Shown here one piece after another: positions 1 to 12,174 of a DNA stretch of 64,000 nucleotides. Within the stretch, counting starts at the first letter, position 1; each line of letters begins with the position of its first letter. Under the pieces are notes generated by a model that saw nothing but the letters and a program-made list of their open reading frames with translations, did not search any database and was not told the origin of the DNA. The translations under genes were made by a program, and so were the position numbers. Location: positions 67,501-131,500 of the forward strand of contig JBAMJV010001825.1 of the NCBI GenBank assembly GCA_037951105.1, in the 5' to 3' direction. This DNA is from Echinarachnius parma. Its lineage: Eukaryota; Echinodermata; Echinoidea; Clypeasteroida; Echinarachniidae.

Positions 1-2460
1 CACATTTTGAGATTGGCTCATTAACTACAATCTACATGTCCAAGCATTGATGAAGGCACTTCTAATCTTTACAAACTTAATTAAAGTCAATTACACAAAT
101 ATGAACCATCTGTTTACGTATATATGCTATTTTGACAAGAAGACAATTATGAAGGAAGATTACATCAAAAGTCAAAATCTAAAAGGAATCAACATAATAA
201 GTAAAGAAAGGTAAAAAGGAAAAGCAAGAAAAGAAAGGATTAGAGAAAGACAAAGCCAGAAAAGTCTTCAGAACTAGTTGATGATCAATACTTATATTTT
301 GAGGTACTTCCAAATCTACGATGAGAATAAAAATAACAAATTAATTTAAATGAAATGATCATCATGAAATGATGATAGAGAGTAAATATCTAAGAAGAAT
401 TAGCATCATAATGAGATAAGACAGCACGCAACACACAGCCACAGGTCCAGGGACAAAGACAACAAAATTGTTGATGAAATCTACGCTGAGAAAAAGAATG
501 TTCAAGAATATCGATGAATATGGAAGTCTGATAATAAAGATAAATTCACAGTGCAAACAAGGATTAACAAATAGATGGAAATGAAATTGATGTCATTGCA
601 AACAAAGGTGTGATAGGAATAAGTAATGGATGTTGAAATAAAAGTCATTTCAATCGAAGTTCGAATTCAAATTCAGTTACCATGCCATTGCACATCAAAG
701 GCAATGTAATGCAGCAGGTGCACTGTAGCGCATTGCTAGCCCACTCGTCGGCGAGAGCCTCTACTGTAAACGGTACAATAATGTGCGCTCCCCGACTTTT
801 TGTTCCTTGGTCTATTTCCCGTTTTGCTGCAATTTAAACAGAAATCACGCATTATATCCCAGATTTAAATTATCTGGGATTAGGATATTAAATTATCGAA
901 GACATTGTAAGGTACTCACTCTTATTTTGAATGTTCGTCTTGTGTTTGTCACCCTTCGCATGGCTCTTCACTATTCAGCGCTGCTTCACCCATGTTGCGT
1001 ATGCTGAAATTACACTGGCAAACACTGCATCTCGCTATTCAGTATTCCTGAATCTGTGCTTACTTTCAAAATCCATTCGCTGTAAGCTGAATTATTCAGC
1101 CAAGCTTCAATAAAATGGCAGTTTCCCGGCATTTTGGATTCAAACTGACAGCGACTCACGACGTATTCATCTCCAGACTCGTGTTCACGGCGTCTTGTTA
1201 CAATACAGTTCGATGTAATTCCACGTGCACCGTACCGTACGCACATGTGCAATAGAATATACACACATCGCATCACCTTATCACGGCCGGCGCGGCCGCA
1301 TGTATACACATGCAGACGTTCATTCAATGTACACTTCACGCTACACATACACCATACATCCCGTAGTTTATTTACAATGCCCGACAAACAATCGATCACC
1401 ACAAATGCATTTTAATTATTTTAAAATAATAACAAAGAAACGTAAAGTTTGAAATATGAAATCATTTGTTTATTATCATTTACATATCTCACAAAACAAC
1501 ACATTAATGTCACTATTTTTTTGCATTTCCATGACTTTCCATCAAAATATCAGTTTTCCATGACTTTCAAGGCCTGGAAATAGACTAAGCCAAATTCCAT
1601 GACTTTCAAGGTTTTCCATGACCCGTACGAACCCTGTAACAGCATGCTGCATTAACCCCTTACTCCATTGCCTTGAAAAAAGCCTGATAGTCAGCTGCCT
1701 TCATTGTCCAAGTAAACAATGGGGAATTCCCCTGTCTACAGCTACCTAGCCTTAAAACTAGATGTTTTTCACACTATTGATCAATATGATGCTGTGTATG
1801 TCTGTATAAATTGCATAATTGCTTTGGCCTTTGTTCAACAAACAATTATAGCATGCCTTCATTGAATCATTGTGTTAATCTGTTCAAAGCTGGTTGTAAA
1901 GAATTCCTTAGAGTCACAAATTGACCTATATTCATTGTTATATACTTTGGAATGCGATACAAAAGCCACATATATTGACTATTGTCTTGTCCAGACACCT
2001 ATTGAAATGCTGCACCCCTGCAAATAGTACAAGTCAGAGTACTTTGCAGAACCCATTGTCAGTTAGGTCATTCAGACACTAATCTCTGAAATAATCCCTT
2101 CAGCCTTTTGATAATACTGGCTGGCAGACAAGCCTAAACATGTAAACAACTGTTCTAAAAATGGGGTTGAGGGCTGCAGTCAGAAAGCTCAAGCTCAGAT
2201 TGGAGCTTCTAGTCATAGATCAAATAATTTAAAAACTGGAATTTAAAGTGATTCTGACATTGGAAAGCTCATGTAAGTTTTAAATTATATTCAATTCTAA
2301 CCCCCTGTTACTGTTAGTGTTATGTTAAGTTTGATTAATTGGTGAGATTTTAGCTAGAAATGATTTTATGATTTTTGCCAGTCTCACAAATTTGTTTACT
2401 GCAGCCTGCCTATGAGAGTGACCCTAGGGTGGTCCAGGACCATGTATCTGTAGATGTGAC
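1..2460. other. AT-rich non-coding stretch
   Basis: No convincing gene is visible. An open frame of 130 codons on the minus strand (1010-1402) has no recognisable domain and overlaps a CpG-rich patch near 1170-1330, so I read it as chance. If the candidate exon at 2667-2725 belongs to a real gene, this stretch would be its first intron or beyond. Confidence 0.5.
1500..1640 (-). mobile_element. hAT-like element end fragment
   Basis: Read on the minus strand, the segment begins with CAGGGTTCGTACGGGTCATG and repeats the phrase CATGGAAA / TTGAAAGTCATGG several times. Termini of the type CAGGG-TTCG are common in hAT-like MITEs. Only one end is recognisable and I found no target-site duplication, so it is a degraded or truncated copy. 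Confidence 0.35.
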
Positions 2461-2666
2461 TAATCTAACCATTTACAATACTTTGTCAAACTCTTTGTAG
2501 ATGTGGCTGGTAAGATGTCGACAAGAGGCGACATATAACGCAGTTTTGAACGCGTGGGACTGGGATATTTCATTTTTTCGATTCCACTTAATCTCGACCC
2601 CTTCTTTGGCTCTGAAAACGTAAAAAAAAATAGTTAGATCATCAATTTGTAAAAGTAAATCCCTAC

Positions 2667-2725
2667 CTTTCAAGTAGAAACGCATCAGACATGTAGTCAT
2701 CTTCTTCTTCTTCATTTCCCGGCAT
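2667..2725 (-). CDS. candidate first coding exon, GPATCH11-like
   Basis: Seen: an ATG at 2725 opens 19 codons, MPGNEEEEDDYMSDAFLLE, then AG and a good donor (gtaggg) at 2661-2666. The acidic run followed by DYMSDAFL resembles the N-terminus of GPATCH11 (CCDC75), a G-patch protein presumed to act in RNA processing or at kinetochores. The expected next segment (RPGL-like) is not visible in the 2.6 kb to the left, so the rest would lie outside the window. A frame continues across a possible acceptor at 2615 but shows no similarity I know. It could also be another protein with an acidic start, or chance. Confidence 0.35.
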
Positions 2726-3373
2726 TTTCACTCAGACGATATCGGCCTCAGCCTCAGACTCCCGATGCTTTTGTTGTTGTTGTCGTTGTTTTATCAAAAA
2801 CGCGCACGCGATCATATCGTATCGAGAACCTCACGAAAAAATAAGCCTCTAAACCAGTTACATGATCATTTAAACTCAGGCTAGGCGAGGAGTATTTGTT
2901 TACGAATTACTGTTTGTGATGTAAACATTATGCTTATGTCATTGATGCCTTTTAAGAGATGTGAAATAAAGTTAATTTGAATTGAATTTCTGTGAGATGG
3001 CAAAATATAGATGATATTTGAAAAAATACCTTGTGCATTAGATTTCTATAGCGCCTATACATATGAAAAATCTTCATGCTTCAAAAACGGACTTATTTGG
3101 GGTCATACATTTTGCTTGAAAAATTAACTACTTGTTCATAAAAGGAAATTAATCTTGAATTGAATTGAATTGAATTTATTGAATGTATTTATTTAAAAAA
3201 AACACACACATGAAATACAAACTAGACATGAAATTCGTCATAGACGAATTAGGTGATACGTACCCATTTGAAAATGTATCTTTTGAACCTTGAACCTTGA
3301 AGAAATTACTCTCCCAAAAGCGTTAACGCTGTCCTGGAGAGGGCTGTGCTGTGTTGCGTGCTGTTGGTGATGT

Positions 3374-3443
3374 GACCGGGCTGAAGTTAGTTACTTTTTC
3401 CTTATTGGATATTCGATCGTTTACTTATTCGATATTCATTTAC
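3374..3443 (+). repeat. outer inverted repeat, left copy
   Basis: The stretch starting ACCGGGCTGAAGTT and running through TTACTTTTTCCTTATTGGA to TTTACTTATTCGATATTC is found again in reverse complement at 10914-10975. One substitution and one 4-bp insertion (ATCG) separate the arms over about 60 bp. The pair brackets the whole satellite block. Confidence 0.75.
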
Positions 3444-3559
3444 TTTATTCGATATTCATTTACTTATTCGGTTTTTCGTCGTTCAACACACATCACTCGA
3501 TCACGCAGCCGTTATGCGTGCGTAGAGATTAGAGGGACCAGGTCCAGGAGCGGAGCTGC

Positions 3560-3625
3560 ATGAGGCTAAGGGAGGGGGGAGGGGGGGCGGAGGGGAGGGG
3601 GGGGGGGTGGGGGGGGGGGTGGGTC
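3560..3625 (+). repeat. G-rich tract flanking the satellite
   Basis: Almost pure G interrupted by single A, C or T. It sits just outside the left end of the satellite. A C-run (10629-10648) is in the mirror position on the right, so the G-rich strand points inward from the left and the C-rich strand from the right. Such runs can form G-quadruplexes. Confidence 0.8.
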
Positions 3626-3689
3626 AATTGAACATATTATTCACGGACATGCATATTAAAAGGGAAAAAAGCAAGAAAACATAATTTAT

Positions 3690-6640
3690 TCAAATATACG
3701 GTGCCCCAAAGTGCCCTAGTCCACATGGACCGGCGCGGGCAGCCACCTATCTCAGGTGGTCAAACGATCATAAGAGGAACCCAGAATGGGTCAGCTTGAC
3801 CCGGTCCATGTGGTTTAAGATGGTCAAATTGACCATTATTAAAGGACATGTATAATATTTAAAAAAATGAAAAAAAACAAATTATCACTAAAATATATAT
3901 AAGTGCCCCAAAGTGCCCTAGTCCACATGGACCGGGCAGCCACCTATCTCAAGTGGTCAAACATCATCAGAGGAACTCAGAATAGGTCAGCTTGACCCGG
4001 TCCATGTGGTTTGAGGTGGTCAAATTGACCGGTATTAAAGGACATGTATAATATTTAAAAATAGTAAATAACAAATTATCACTAAAATATATATATAAGT
4101 GCCCCAAAGTGCCCTAGTCCACATGGACCAGGCAGCCATCTATCTCAAATTGTCAAACATCATCAGAGGAACCCAGAATAGGTCAGCTTGACCCGGTCCA
4201 TGCGGTTTAAGGTGGTCAATTTGACCATTAGTAAAGGACATGTATATATTTTTTAAAAAATGAAAATATCAAATTATCAGTAAAATATATATAAGTGCCC
4301 CAAAGTGCCCTAGTCCACATGGACCGGGCAGCCACCTATCTCAAGTGGTCAAACATTATCAGAGGAACCCAGAATAGGTCAGCTTGACCCGGTCCATGTG
4401 GTTTACGGTGGTCAATTTGACCATTATTAAAGGACATGTATAATATCACAAAAATTGAAAATAACAAATTATCACTTAAATAAATATTAAGTGCCCACAA
4501 AGTGCCCTAGTCCACATGGACCCGGGCAGCCACCTATCTCAATTGGTCAAACATCATCAGAGGAACTCAGAATAGGTCAGCTTGACCCGGTCCATGTGGT
4601 TTGAACTGGTCAAATTGACCGGTATTAAAGGACATGTATAATATTTAAAAATTGAAAATATCAAATTATCAGTAAAATATTTATAAGTGCCCAAAGTGCC
4701 CTAGTCCACATGGACGGGCAGCCACCTATCTCAAGTTGTCGAACATCATCAGAGGAACACAGAATAGGTCAGCTTGACCCGGTTCATGTGGTTTGAGGTG
4801 GTGAAATTTGACCATTATTAAAGGACATGTATAATATTTAAAAAAAAATGAAAATATCAAATTATCAGTAAAATATATATAAGTGCCCCAAAGTGCCCTA
4901 GTCCACATGGACCGGGCAGCCACCTATCTCAAGTTGTCAAACATCATCAGAGAAACCCAGAATAGGTCAGCTTGACCCGGTCCATGTGGTTTGAGGTGGT
5001 CAAATTGACCCATTAATAAAGGACAATGTATAATATTTCAAAAAAAAAATGAAAAAAAAAACAAATTATACACTAAAATATATCTAAGTGTCCCAAAGTG
5101 CCCTAGTCCACATGGACCCGGGGCAGCCACCTATCTCAAGTGGTCAAACATTATCAGAGGAACCCAGAATAGGTCAGCTTGACCCGGTCCATGTGGTTTA
5201 CCGGTGGTCAAATTTGACCATTATTAAAGGACATGTATAATATCACAAAAATTGAAAATAACAAATTATCACTTAAATATATATAAGTGCCCCAAAGTGC
5301 CCTAGTCCACATGGACCGGGCAGCCACCTATCTCAATTGGTCAAACATCATCAGAGGAACTCAGAATAGGTCAGCTTGACCCTGGTCCATGTGGTTTGAA
5401 CTGGTCAAATTGACCGGTATTAAAGGACATGTATAATATTTAAATATAGAAAATAACAAATTATCACTAAAATATATATAAGTGCCCCCAAAGTGCCCTA
5501 GTCCCACATTTGACCGGGCAGCCATCTATCTCAAATTGTCAAACATCATCAGAGGAACCCAGAATAGGTCAGCTTGACCCGGTCCATAGCGGTTTAAGGT
5601 GGTCAATTTGACCATTATTAAAGGACATGTATAATATTTAAAAAAAAAGTGAAAATATCAAATTATCAGTAAAATAGTTATAAGTGCCCCAAAGTGCCCT
5701 AGTCCACATGGACCGGGCAAGCCCACCTATCTCAAGTTGTCGAACATCATCAGAGGAACACAGAATAGGTCAGCTTGACCCGGTCCATGTGGTTTGAGGT
5801 GGTCAAAATTGACCATTATTAAAGAACATGTATAACATCAAAACAATTGAAAATAACAAATTATCACTAAAATATATATAAGTGCCCCAAAGTGCCCTAG
5901 TCCACATGGACCGGGCAGCCACCCTATCTCAAGTGGTCAAACATCATCAGAGGAACTCAGAATAGGTCAGCTTGAACCCGGTCCATGTGGTTTGAGTTGG
6001 TCAAATTGACCGGTATTAAAGGACATGTATAATATTTAAATTAGAAAATAACAAATTATCACTAAAATATATATATAAGTGCCCCAAAGTGCCCTAGTCC
6101 ACATGGACCAGGCAGCCATCTATCTCAAATTGTCAAACATCATCAGAGGAACCCAGAATAGGTCAGCTTGACCCGGTCCATGCGGTTTAAGGTGGTCAAT
6201 TTGACCATTAGTAAAGGACATGTATAATATTTTTAATAAAATGAAAATATCAAATTATCAGTAAAATATATATAAGTGCCCCAAAGTGCCCTAGTCCACA
6301 TGGACCGGGCAGCCCACCTATCTCAAGTGGTCAAACATCATCAGAGGAACTCAGAATAGGTCAGCTTGACCCGGTCCATGTGGTTTGGAGTTGGTCAAAT
6401 TGACCGGTATTAAAGGACATGTATAATATTTAAAATTAGAAAATAACAAATTATCACTAAAATATATATATAAGTGCCCCCAAAGTGCCCTAGTCCACAT
6501 GGACCAGGCAGCCATCTATCTCAAATTGTCAAACATCATCAGAGGGAACCCAGAATAGGTCAGCTTGACCCCGGTCCATGCGGTTTAAGGTGGTCAATTT
6601 GACCATTAGTAAAGGACATGTATAATATTTTTAAAAAAAT
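3690..6640 (+). repeat. satellite array, about 15 forward monomers (~195 bp)
   Basis: Monomers start at a recurring GTGCCCCAAAGTGCCCTAGT (for example 3700, 3902, 4100, 4294, 4490, 4686, 4881, 5287, 5683, 5881, 6078, 6277 and 6474), giving a spacing of about 195-205 bp. Each has a conserved GC-richer half and an AT-rich spacer ending in TATATATAA. Inside each monomer CCACATGGACCGGG and its reverse complement CCCGGTCCATGTGG lie about 70 bp apart, so each unit can fold into a 14-bp stem. Single-base indels are frequent. No ORF of interest spans the units. Confidence 0.95.
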
Positions 6641-9600
6641 GAATTCTGAGTTCCTCTGATGATGTTTGACCACTTGAGATAGGTGGCTGCCCCGGTCCAT
6701 GTGGACTAGGGCACTTTGGGGCACTTAATATTAGTAATAATTTGTTATTTTCAATTTTGTTTAATATTATACATGTCCTTTAATAATGGTCAATTTGACC
6801 ACCTCAAACCACATGGACCGGGTCAAGCTGACCTATTCTGTGTTCCTCTGATGATGTTCGACAACTTGGAGATAGGTGGCTGCCCGGTCCATGTGGACTA
6901 GGGCACTTTGGGAGGCACTTATAAATATTTTACTGATAAATTTGATATTTTCACTTTTTTTTAAAAATATTATACATGTCCTTTAATAATGGTCAAATTG
7001 ACCACCTTAAACCGCATGGACCGGGTCAAGCTGACCTATTCTGGGTTCCTCTGATGATGTTTGACAACTTGAGATAGGTGGCTGCCCGGTCCATGTGGAC
7101 TAGGGCACTTTGGGGCACTTATATATATTTTAGTGATAATTTGTTTTTTTTCATTTTTTTAAATATTATACATGTCCTTTATTAATGGTCAAATTGACCA
7201 CCTTAAACCACATGGACCGGGTCAAGCTGACCTATTCTGGGTTCCTCTGATGATGTTTGACCACTTGAGATAGGTGGCTGCCAGGTCCATGTGGACTAGG
7301 GCACTTTGGGGCACTTATATATATTTAGTGATAATATGTAAATATTTTCCATTTTTTTAGATAATATACACGTCCTTTAATAAGGGTCAAATTGACCACA
7401 TTAAACCACATGGACCGGGCCAAGCTGACCTATTCTGGGTTCCTCTGATGATGTATGACCACTTGAGATAGGTGGCTGCCCGGTCCATGTGGACTAGGGC
7501 ACTTTGGGGCACTTAGCTATTTCAGTGATAATTTGTTATTTTCAATTTTTTCAATATTATTCATGTCCTTTAACATTGGTCAATTTGACAACCTTAAACC
7601 ACATGGACCGGGTCAATTTGACCTATTCTGGATTCCTCTGATGATGTTTGACCACTTGAGATAGGTGGCTGCCCGGTCCATGTGGACTAGGGCACTTGTA
7701 TATATTTTACTGATAATTGGTTTTTTTTCATTTTTTTAAATATTATACATGTCCTTTAATTATGGTCAAATTGACCACCTTAAACCACATGGACCGGGTC
7801 AAGCTGACCTATTCTGGGTTCCTCTGATGATGTTTGACAATTTGAGATAGATGGCTCCCCGGTCCATGTGGACTAGGGCACTTCGGGGCACTTATATATA
7901 TTTTAGTGATAATTTGTTATTTTTAATTTTTTTGATATTATACATGTCCTTTAATAATGGTCAATTTGATCACCTTAAACCACATGGACCGGGTCAAGCT
8001 GACCTATTCTGGGTTCCTCTAATGATGTTTGACTACTTGAGATAGGTGGCTGCCCGGTCCATGTGGACTAGGGCACTTTGGGGCATTTATATATATTTTA
8101 GTGATAATTTGTTTTTTTCATTTTTTTTACATATTATACATGTCCTTAATTAATGGTCAAATTGACCACCTTAAACCACATGGACCGGGTCAAGCTGACC
8201 TATTCTGGGTTTCTCTAATGATGTTTGACAACTTGAGATAGGTGGCTGCCCGGTCTATGTGGACTAGGGCACTTTGGGGCACTTATATATATTTTACTGA
8301 TAATTTTATATTTTCAATTTTTTTAAATATTATACATGTCCTTTAATAATGGTCAATTTGACCACCTTAAACCACATGGACCGGGTCAAGCTGACATATT
8401 CTGGGTTCCTCTGATGATGTTTGACAACTTGAGATAGGTGGCTGCCCGGTCCATGTGGACTAGGGCACTCTGGGGCATTTATATATATTTTAGTGATAAT
8501 TTGTTTTTTTCATTTTTTTAAATATTATACATGTCCTTAATTAATGGTCAAATTGACCACCTTAAACCACATGGACCGGGTCAAACTGACGTATTCTGTG
8601 TTCCTCTGATGATGTTTGACCACTTGAGATAGGTGGCTGCCCGGTCCATGTGGACTAGGGCACTTTGGGGCACTTATATATATTTTAGTGATAATTTGTT
8701 ATTTTCTATTTTAAAATATTATACATGTCCTTTAATAATGGTCAAATTGTACACCTTAAACCACATGGACCGGGTCAAGCTGACCTATTCTGGGTTCCTC
8801 TGATGATGTTTGACCACTTGAGATAGGTGGCTGCCCGGTCCATGTGGACTAGGGCACTTTGGGGCACTTATATATATTTTAGTGATAATTTGTTATTTTC
8901 TATTTTAAAATATTATACATGTCCTTTAATAATGGTCATATTGTACACCTTAAACCACATGGACCGGGTCAAGCTGACCTATTCTGGGTTCCTCTGATGA
9001 TGTTTGACCACTTGAGATAGGTGGCTGCCCGGTCCATGTGGACTAGGGCACTTTGGGGCACTTATATATATTTTACTGATAATTTTATATTTTCAATTTT
9101 TTTAAATATTATACATGTCCTTTAATAATGGTCAATTTGACCACCTTAAACCACATGGACCGGGTCAAGCTGACATATTCTGGGTTCCTCTGATGATGTT
9201 TGACAACTTGAGATAGGTGGCTGCCCGGTCCATGTGGACTAGGGCACTCTGGGGCATTTATATATATTTTAGTGATAATTTGTTTTTTTCATTTTTTTAA
9301 ATATTATACATGTCCTTAATTAATGGTCAAATTGACCACCTTAAACCACATGGACCGGGTCAAACTGACGTATTCTGTGTTCCTCTGATGATGTTTGACC
9401 ACTTGAGATAGGTGGCTGCCCGGTCCATGTGGACTAGGGCACTTTGGGGCACTTATATATATTTTAGTGATAATTTGTTATTTTCTATTTTAAAATATTA
9501 TACATGTCCTTTAATAATGGTCAAATTGTACACCTTAAACCACATGGACCGGGTCAAGCTGACCTATTCTGGGTTCCTCTGATGATGTTTGACCACTTGA

Positions 9601-10600
9601 GATAGGTGGCTGCCCGGTCCATGTGGACTAGGGCACTTTGGGGCACTTATATATATTTTAGTGATAATTTGTTATTTTCTATTTTAAAATATTATACATG
9701 TCCTTTAATAATGGTCATATTGTACACCTTAAACCACATGGACCGGGTCAAGCTGACCTATTCTGGGTTCCTCTGATGATGTTTGACCACTTGAGATAGG
9801 TGGCTGCCCGGTCCATGTGGACTAGGGCACTTTGGGGCACTTATATATATTTTAGTGATAATTTGTTATTTTCTATTTTAAAATATTATACATGTCCTTT
9901 AATAATGGTCAAATTGTACACCTTAAACTACATGGACCGGGTCAAGCTGACCTATTCTGGGTTCCTCTGATGATGTTTGACCACTTGAGATAGGTGGCTG
10001 CCCGGTCCATGTGGACTAGGGCACTTTGGGGCACTTATATATATTTAGTGATAATATGTAAATATTTTCCATTTTTAAAAATAATATACACGTCCTTTAA
10101 TAGTGGTCAAATTGACCACCTTAAACCACATGGACCGGGTCAAGCTGACCTATTCTGGGTTCCCCTAAAGATGTTTTACGACTTGAGATAGGTGGCTGCC
10201 CGGTCCATGTGGACTAGGGCACTTGTATATATTTTACTGATAATTTGTTTTTTTCATTTTTTTTAAATATTATACATGTCCTTTAATTATGGTCAAATTG
10301 ACCACCTTAAACCACATGGACCGGGTCAAGCTGACCTATTCTGGGTTCCACTGATGATGTTTGACAACTTGAGATAGGTGGCTGCCCGGTCCATGTGGAC
10401 TAGGGCACTTTGGGGGCACTTATATATATTTTAGTTAAAATATGTGTTAATATTTTTCATTTTTTAGAATAATATACATGTCCTCTTATAATGGTCAGTT
10501 TGACCACCTTCAACCTCATGGACCTATTCTTGGTTCCTCTTACGATGTTTGACGGGGTTTGACCACTTGAGATAACTAGGTGGCTGCCCGTGCCATGTGT
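6641..10600 (-). repeat. satellite array, about 20 reverse-oriented monomers
   Basis: The same ~195-bp monomer continues in the opposite orientation: GGGCACTTTGGGGCACTTAT recurs from about 6710 to 10404. The switch is abrupt near 6641, where the AT-rich spacer of the last forward unit joins the middle of a reversed unit. Part of this block is a four-monomer higher-order duplication: 8281 onward recurs at 9060 onward (offset 779 bp), sharing private variants such as the change to GACGTATTCTGTG. The last unit (10480-10600) is degraded. Confidence 0.95.
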
Positions 10601-10628
10601 ACAATGTTAGCGCCTTCATCGGAAGCAC

Positions 10629-10648
10629 CCCCCCCCCCCCCCCCCCCT
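10629..10648 (+). repeat. C-run flanking the satellite
   Basis: An uninterrupted run of about 20 C, just outside the right end of the satellite. It mirrors the G-rich tract at 3560-3625. Confidence 0.85.
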
Positions 10649-10913
10649 TGTGGATACGCCAATCAGAAATTATACAGCGTTTATTTCCTTATTATGTCTA
10701 CGTCTTGAGGTAGAATGCTGGATAAATGACACATAAATCGACACAAAACAGGTAAAAAAGATAACTACTTTGAAATCATGACGATTATTTGAGCAATTGT
10801 CGGAGATTATAGTTGATTTTGAGTACGTTATACTTATGTTTAGTAGGGTACTCTTCACGAGCGCGTCACGGGCAGCTAGCGGCGTAGCGTGCCGACACCG
10901 GTAGCGCCGAATA

Positions 10914-10975
10914 TCGAATAAGTAAACGAATATCCAATAAGGAAAAAGTAACCAACTTCAGCCCGGTGGTGAACC
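10914..10975 (-). repeat. outer inverted repeat, right copy
   Basis: Reverse complement of the left copy at 3374-3443. It ends with AACTTCAGCCCGGT. Sequence beyond it on both sides is GGTGA-rich but I cannot define a convincing target-site duplication. Confidence 0.75.
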
Positions 10976-10979
10976 GATG

Positions 10980-12170
10980 TGGTGTTGGTGAAGTGATGGT
11001 GGTTGTTCTCCGTGCACTATATACAATGTGCAGGGTGCAGTGTGCAGGTGGTGCAGGTGTGTCCCTCGTTACAACAATCTTAAACCGATTAGATTTGCAG
11101 GAAATCTTAATAAGGAAAAATTATTCAGAGGTCTATCAGTAAAGATTTGTTGTGAACACCTCAAAATCCAAGATGGTGTCCAATAAAGCAGCTGTTTTGA
11201 TTTGTTATAGATAATTGGTGAAATGTACCAAACGACACCTGTAATCAGCATGATTTTGCAGTTATATTAAAGACAATAGACGTTTCTATAATCTGATAAT
11301 AATCATTATTGGGTTCAAGATATGTTACATGGTTACTAGTAGTTGTAGTCCCAAACTTAAATTTTAGGCATTTTCCCCCAACAATAGAAAATTATTGATT
11401 TACATAATTTGGTGTAGATCAATAATTATATTAGTAGTTGGATTAATACTTTTTGAAGAACTGCCAAGTTATATTAGCAATACTATGTGAAAGTTTTAAG
11501 TGTGTACCATATCTGAACAAAAAGTTATAATATCTGGAAGTCAACATTTAATATCGACAAAAAAGGCAGTTTTGCACCATTTATCATGCTGAACAGGGTG
11601 TCTACAAAATTTGTAATCGTGATTATAGGATTTGTGTAGTCAATAGTTGCGTTAATCTTGGGACATCTTCATTTCTAGTTATGAACAAAACCAACTTTTT
11701 CTGTAATATGACGAATATTCCACCATCATTTTGTAATCCGCGTAGATGTTGTGTTTGTCTTGTATTAGTTTATGAATTTATCAATACTCAAGCGCTAGAA
11801 ATGAACTTAATTCCACTCCCCATGGAGCATTCAAATCAGCTGGATAATGACGCGCCTGCCAGGCCTATTGTGAATTTGAATCATACTGGGTGTTGCCCAT
11901 GATGTTTTTAAAGCATTGTCAAGATCATATTAATTATCTTAAGTAAGTATCTTATTGAAGTACACAATATTAGAGCGTATCTAGATTCGAACTCCATATT
12001 GATTGCAAGGCACGCACCTTTCATGCCCTACACATCTTATTGCATTTATCTGGAAACCATAAAGGTCTATACAAATGGCCGACTTAGTATTTAAAAAAAA
12101 TTAGATCTTTGCCTCCGGTATATACACTGTTATGGACAAATCACATCCTGAGTTAAACTTTTTGTTATAT
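10980..12170. other. non-coding stretch between satellite and retrotransposon
   Basis: AT-rich, with no ORF above chance length and no repeat recognised. Confidence 0.5.
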
Positions 12171-12174
12171 AATT

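Noticed and set aside
1010-1402. 130-codon minus-strand ORF
   Set aside because: Cys- and Arg-rich chance frame over a CpG patch. No domain, signal peptide or splice context.
3690-10600. CRISPR-like array of repeats and spacers
   Set aside because: The units are ~195 bp with diverged copies of the same spacer, in two orientations, in a spliced eukaryotic genome. It is a satellite.
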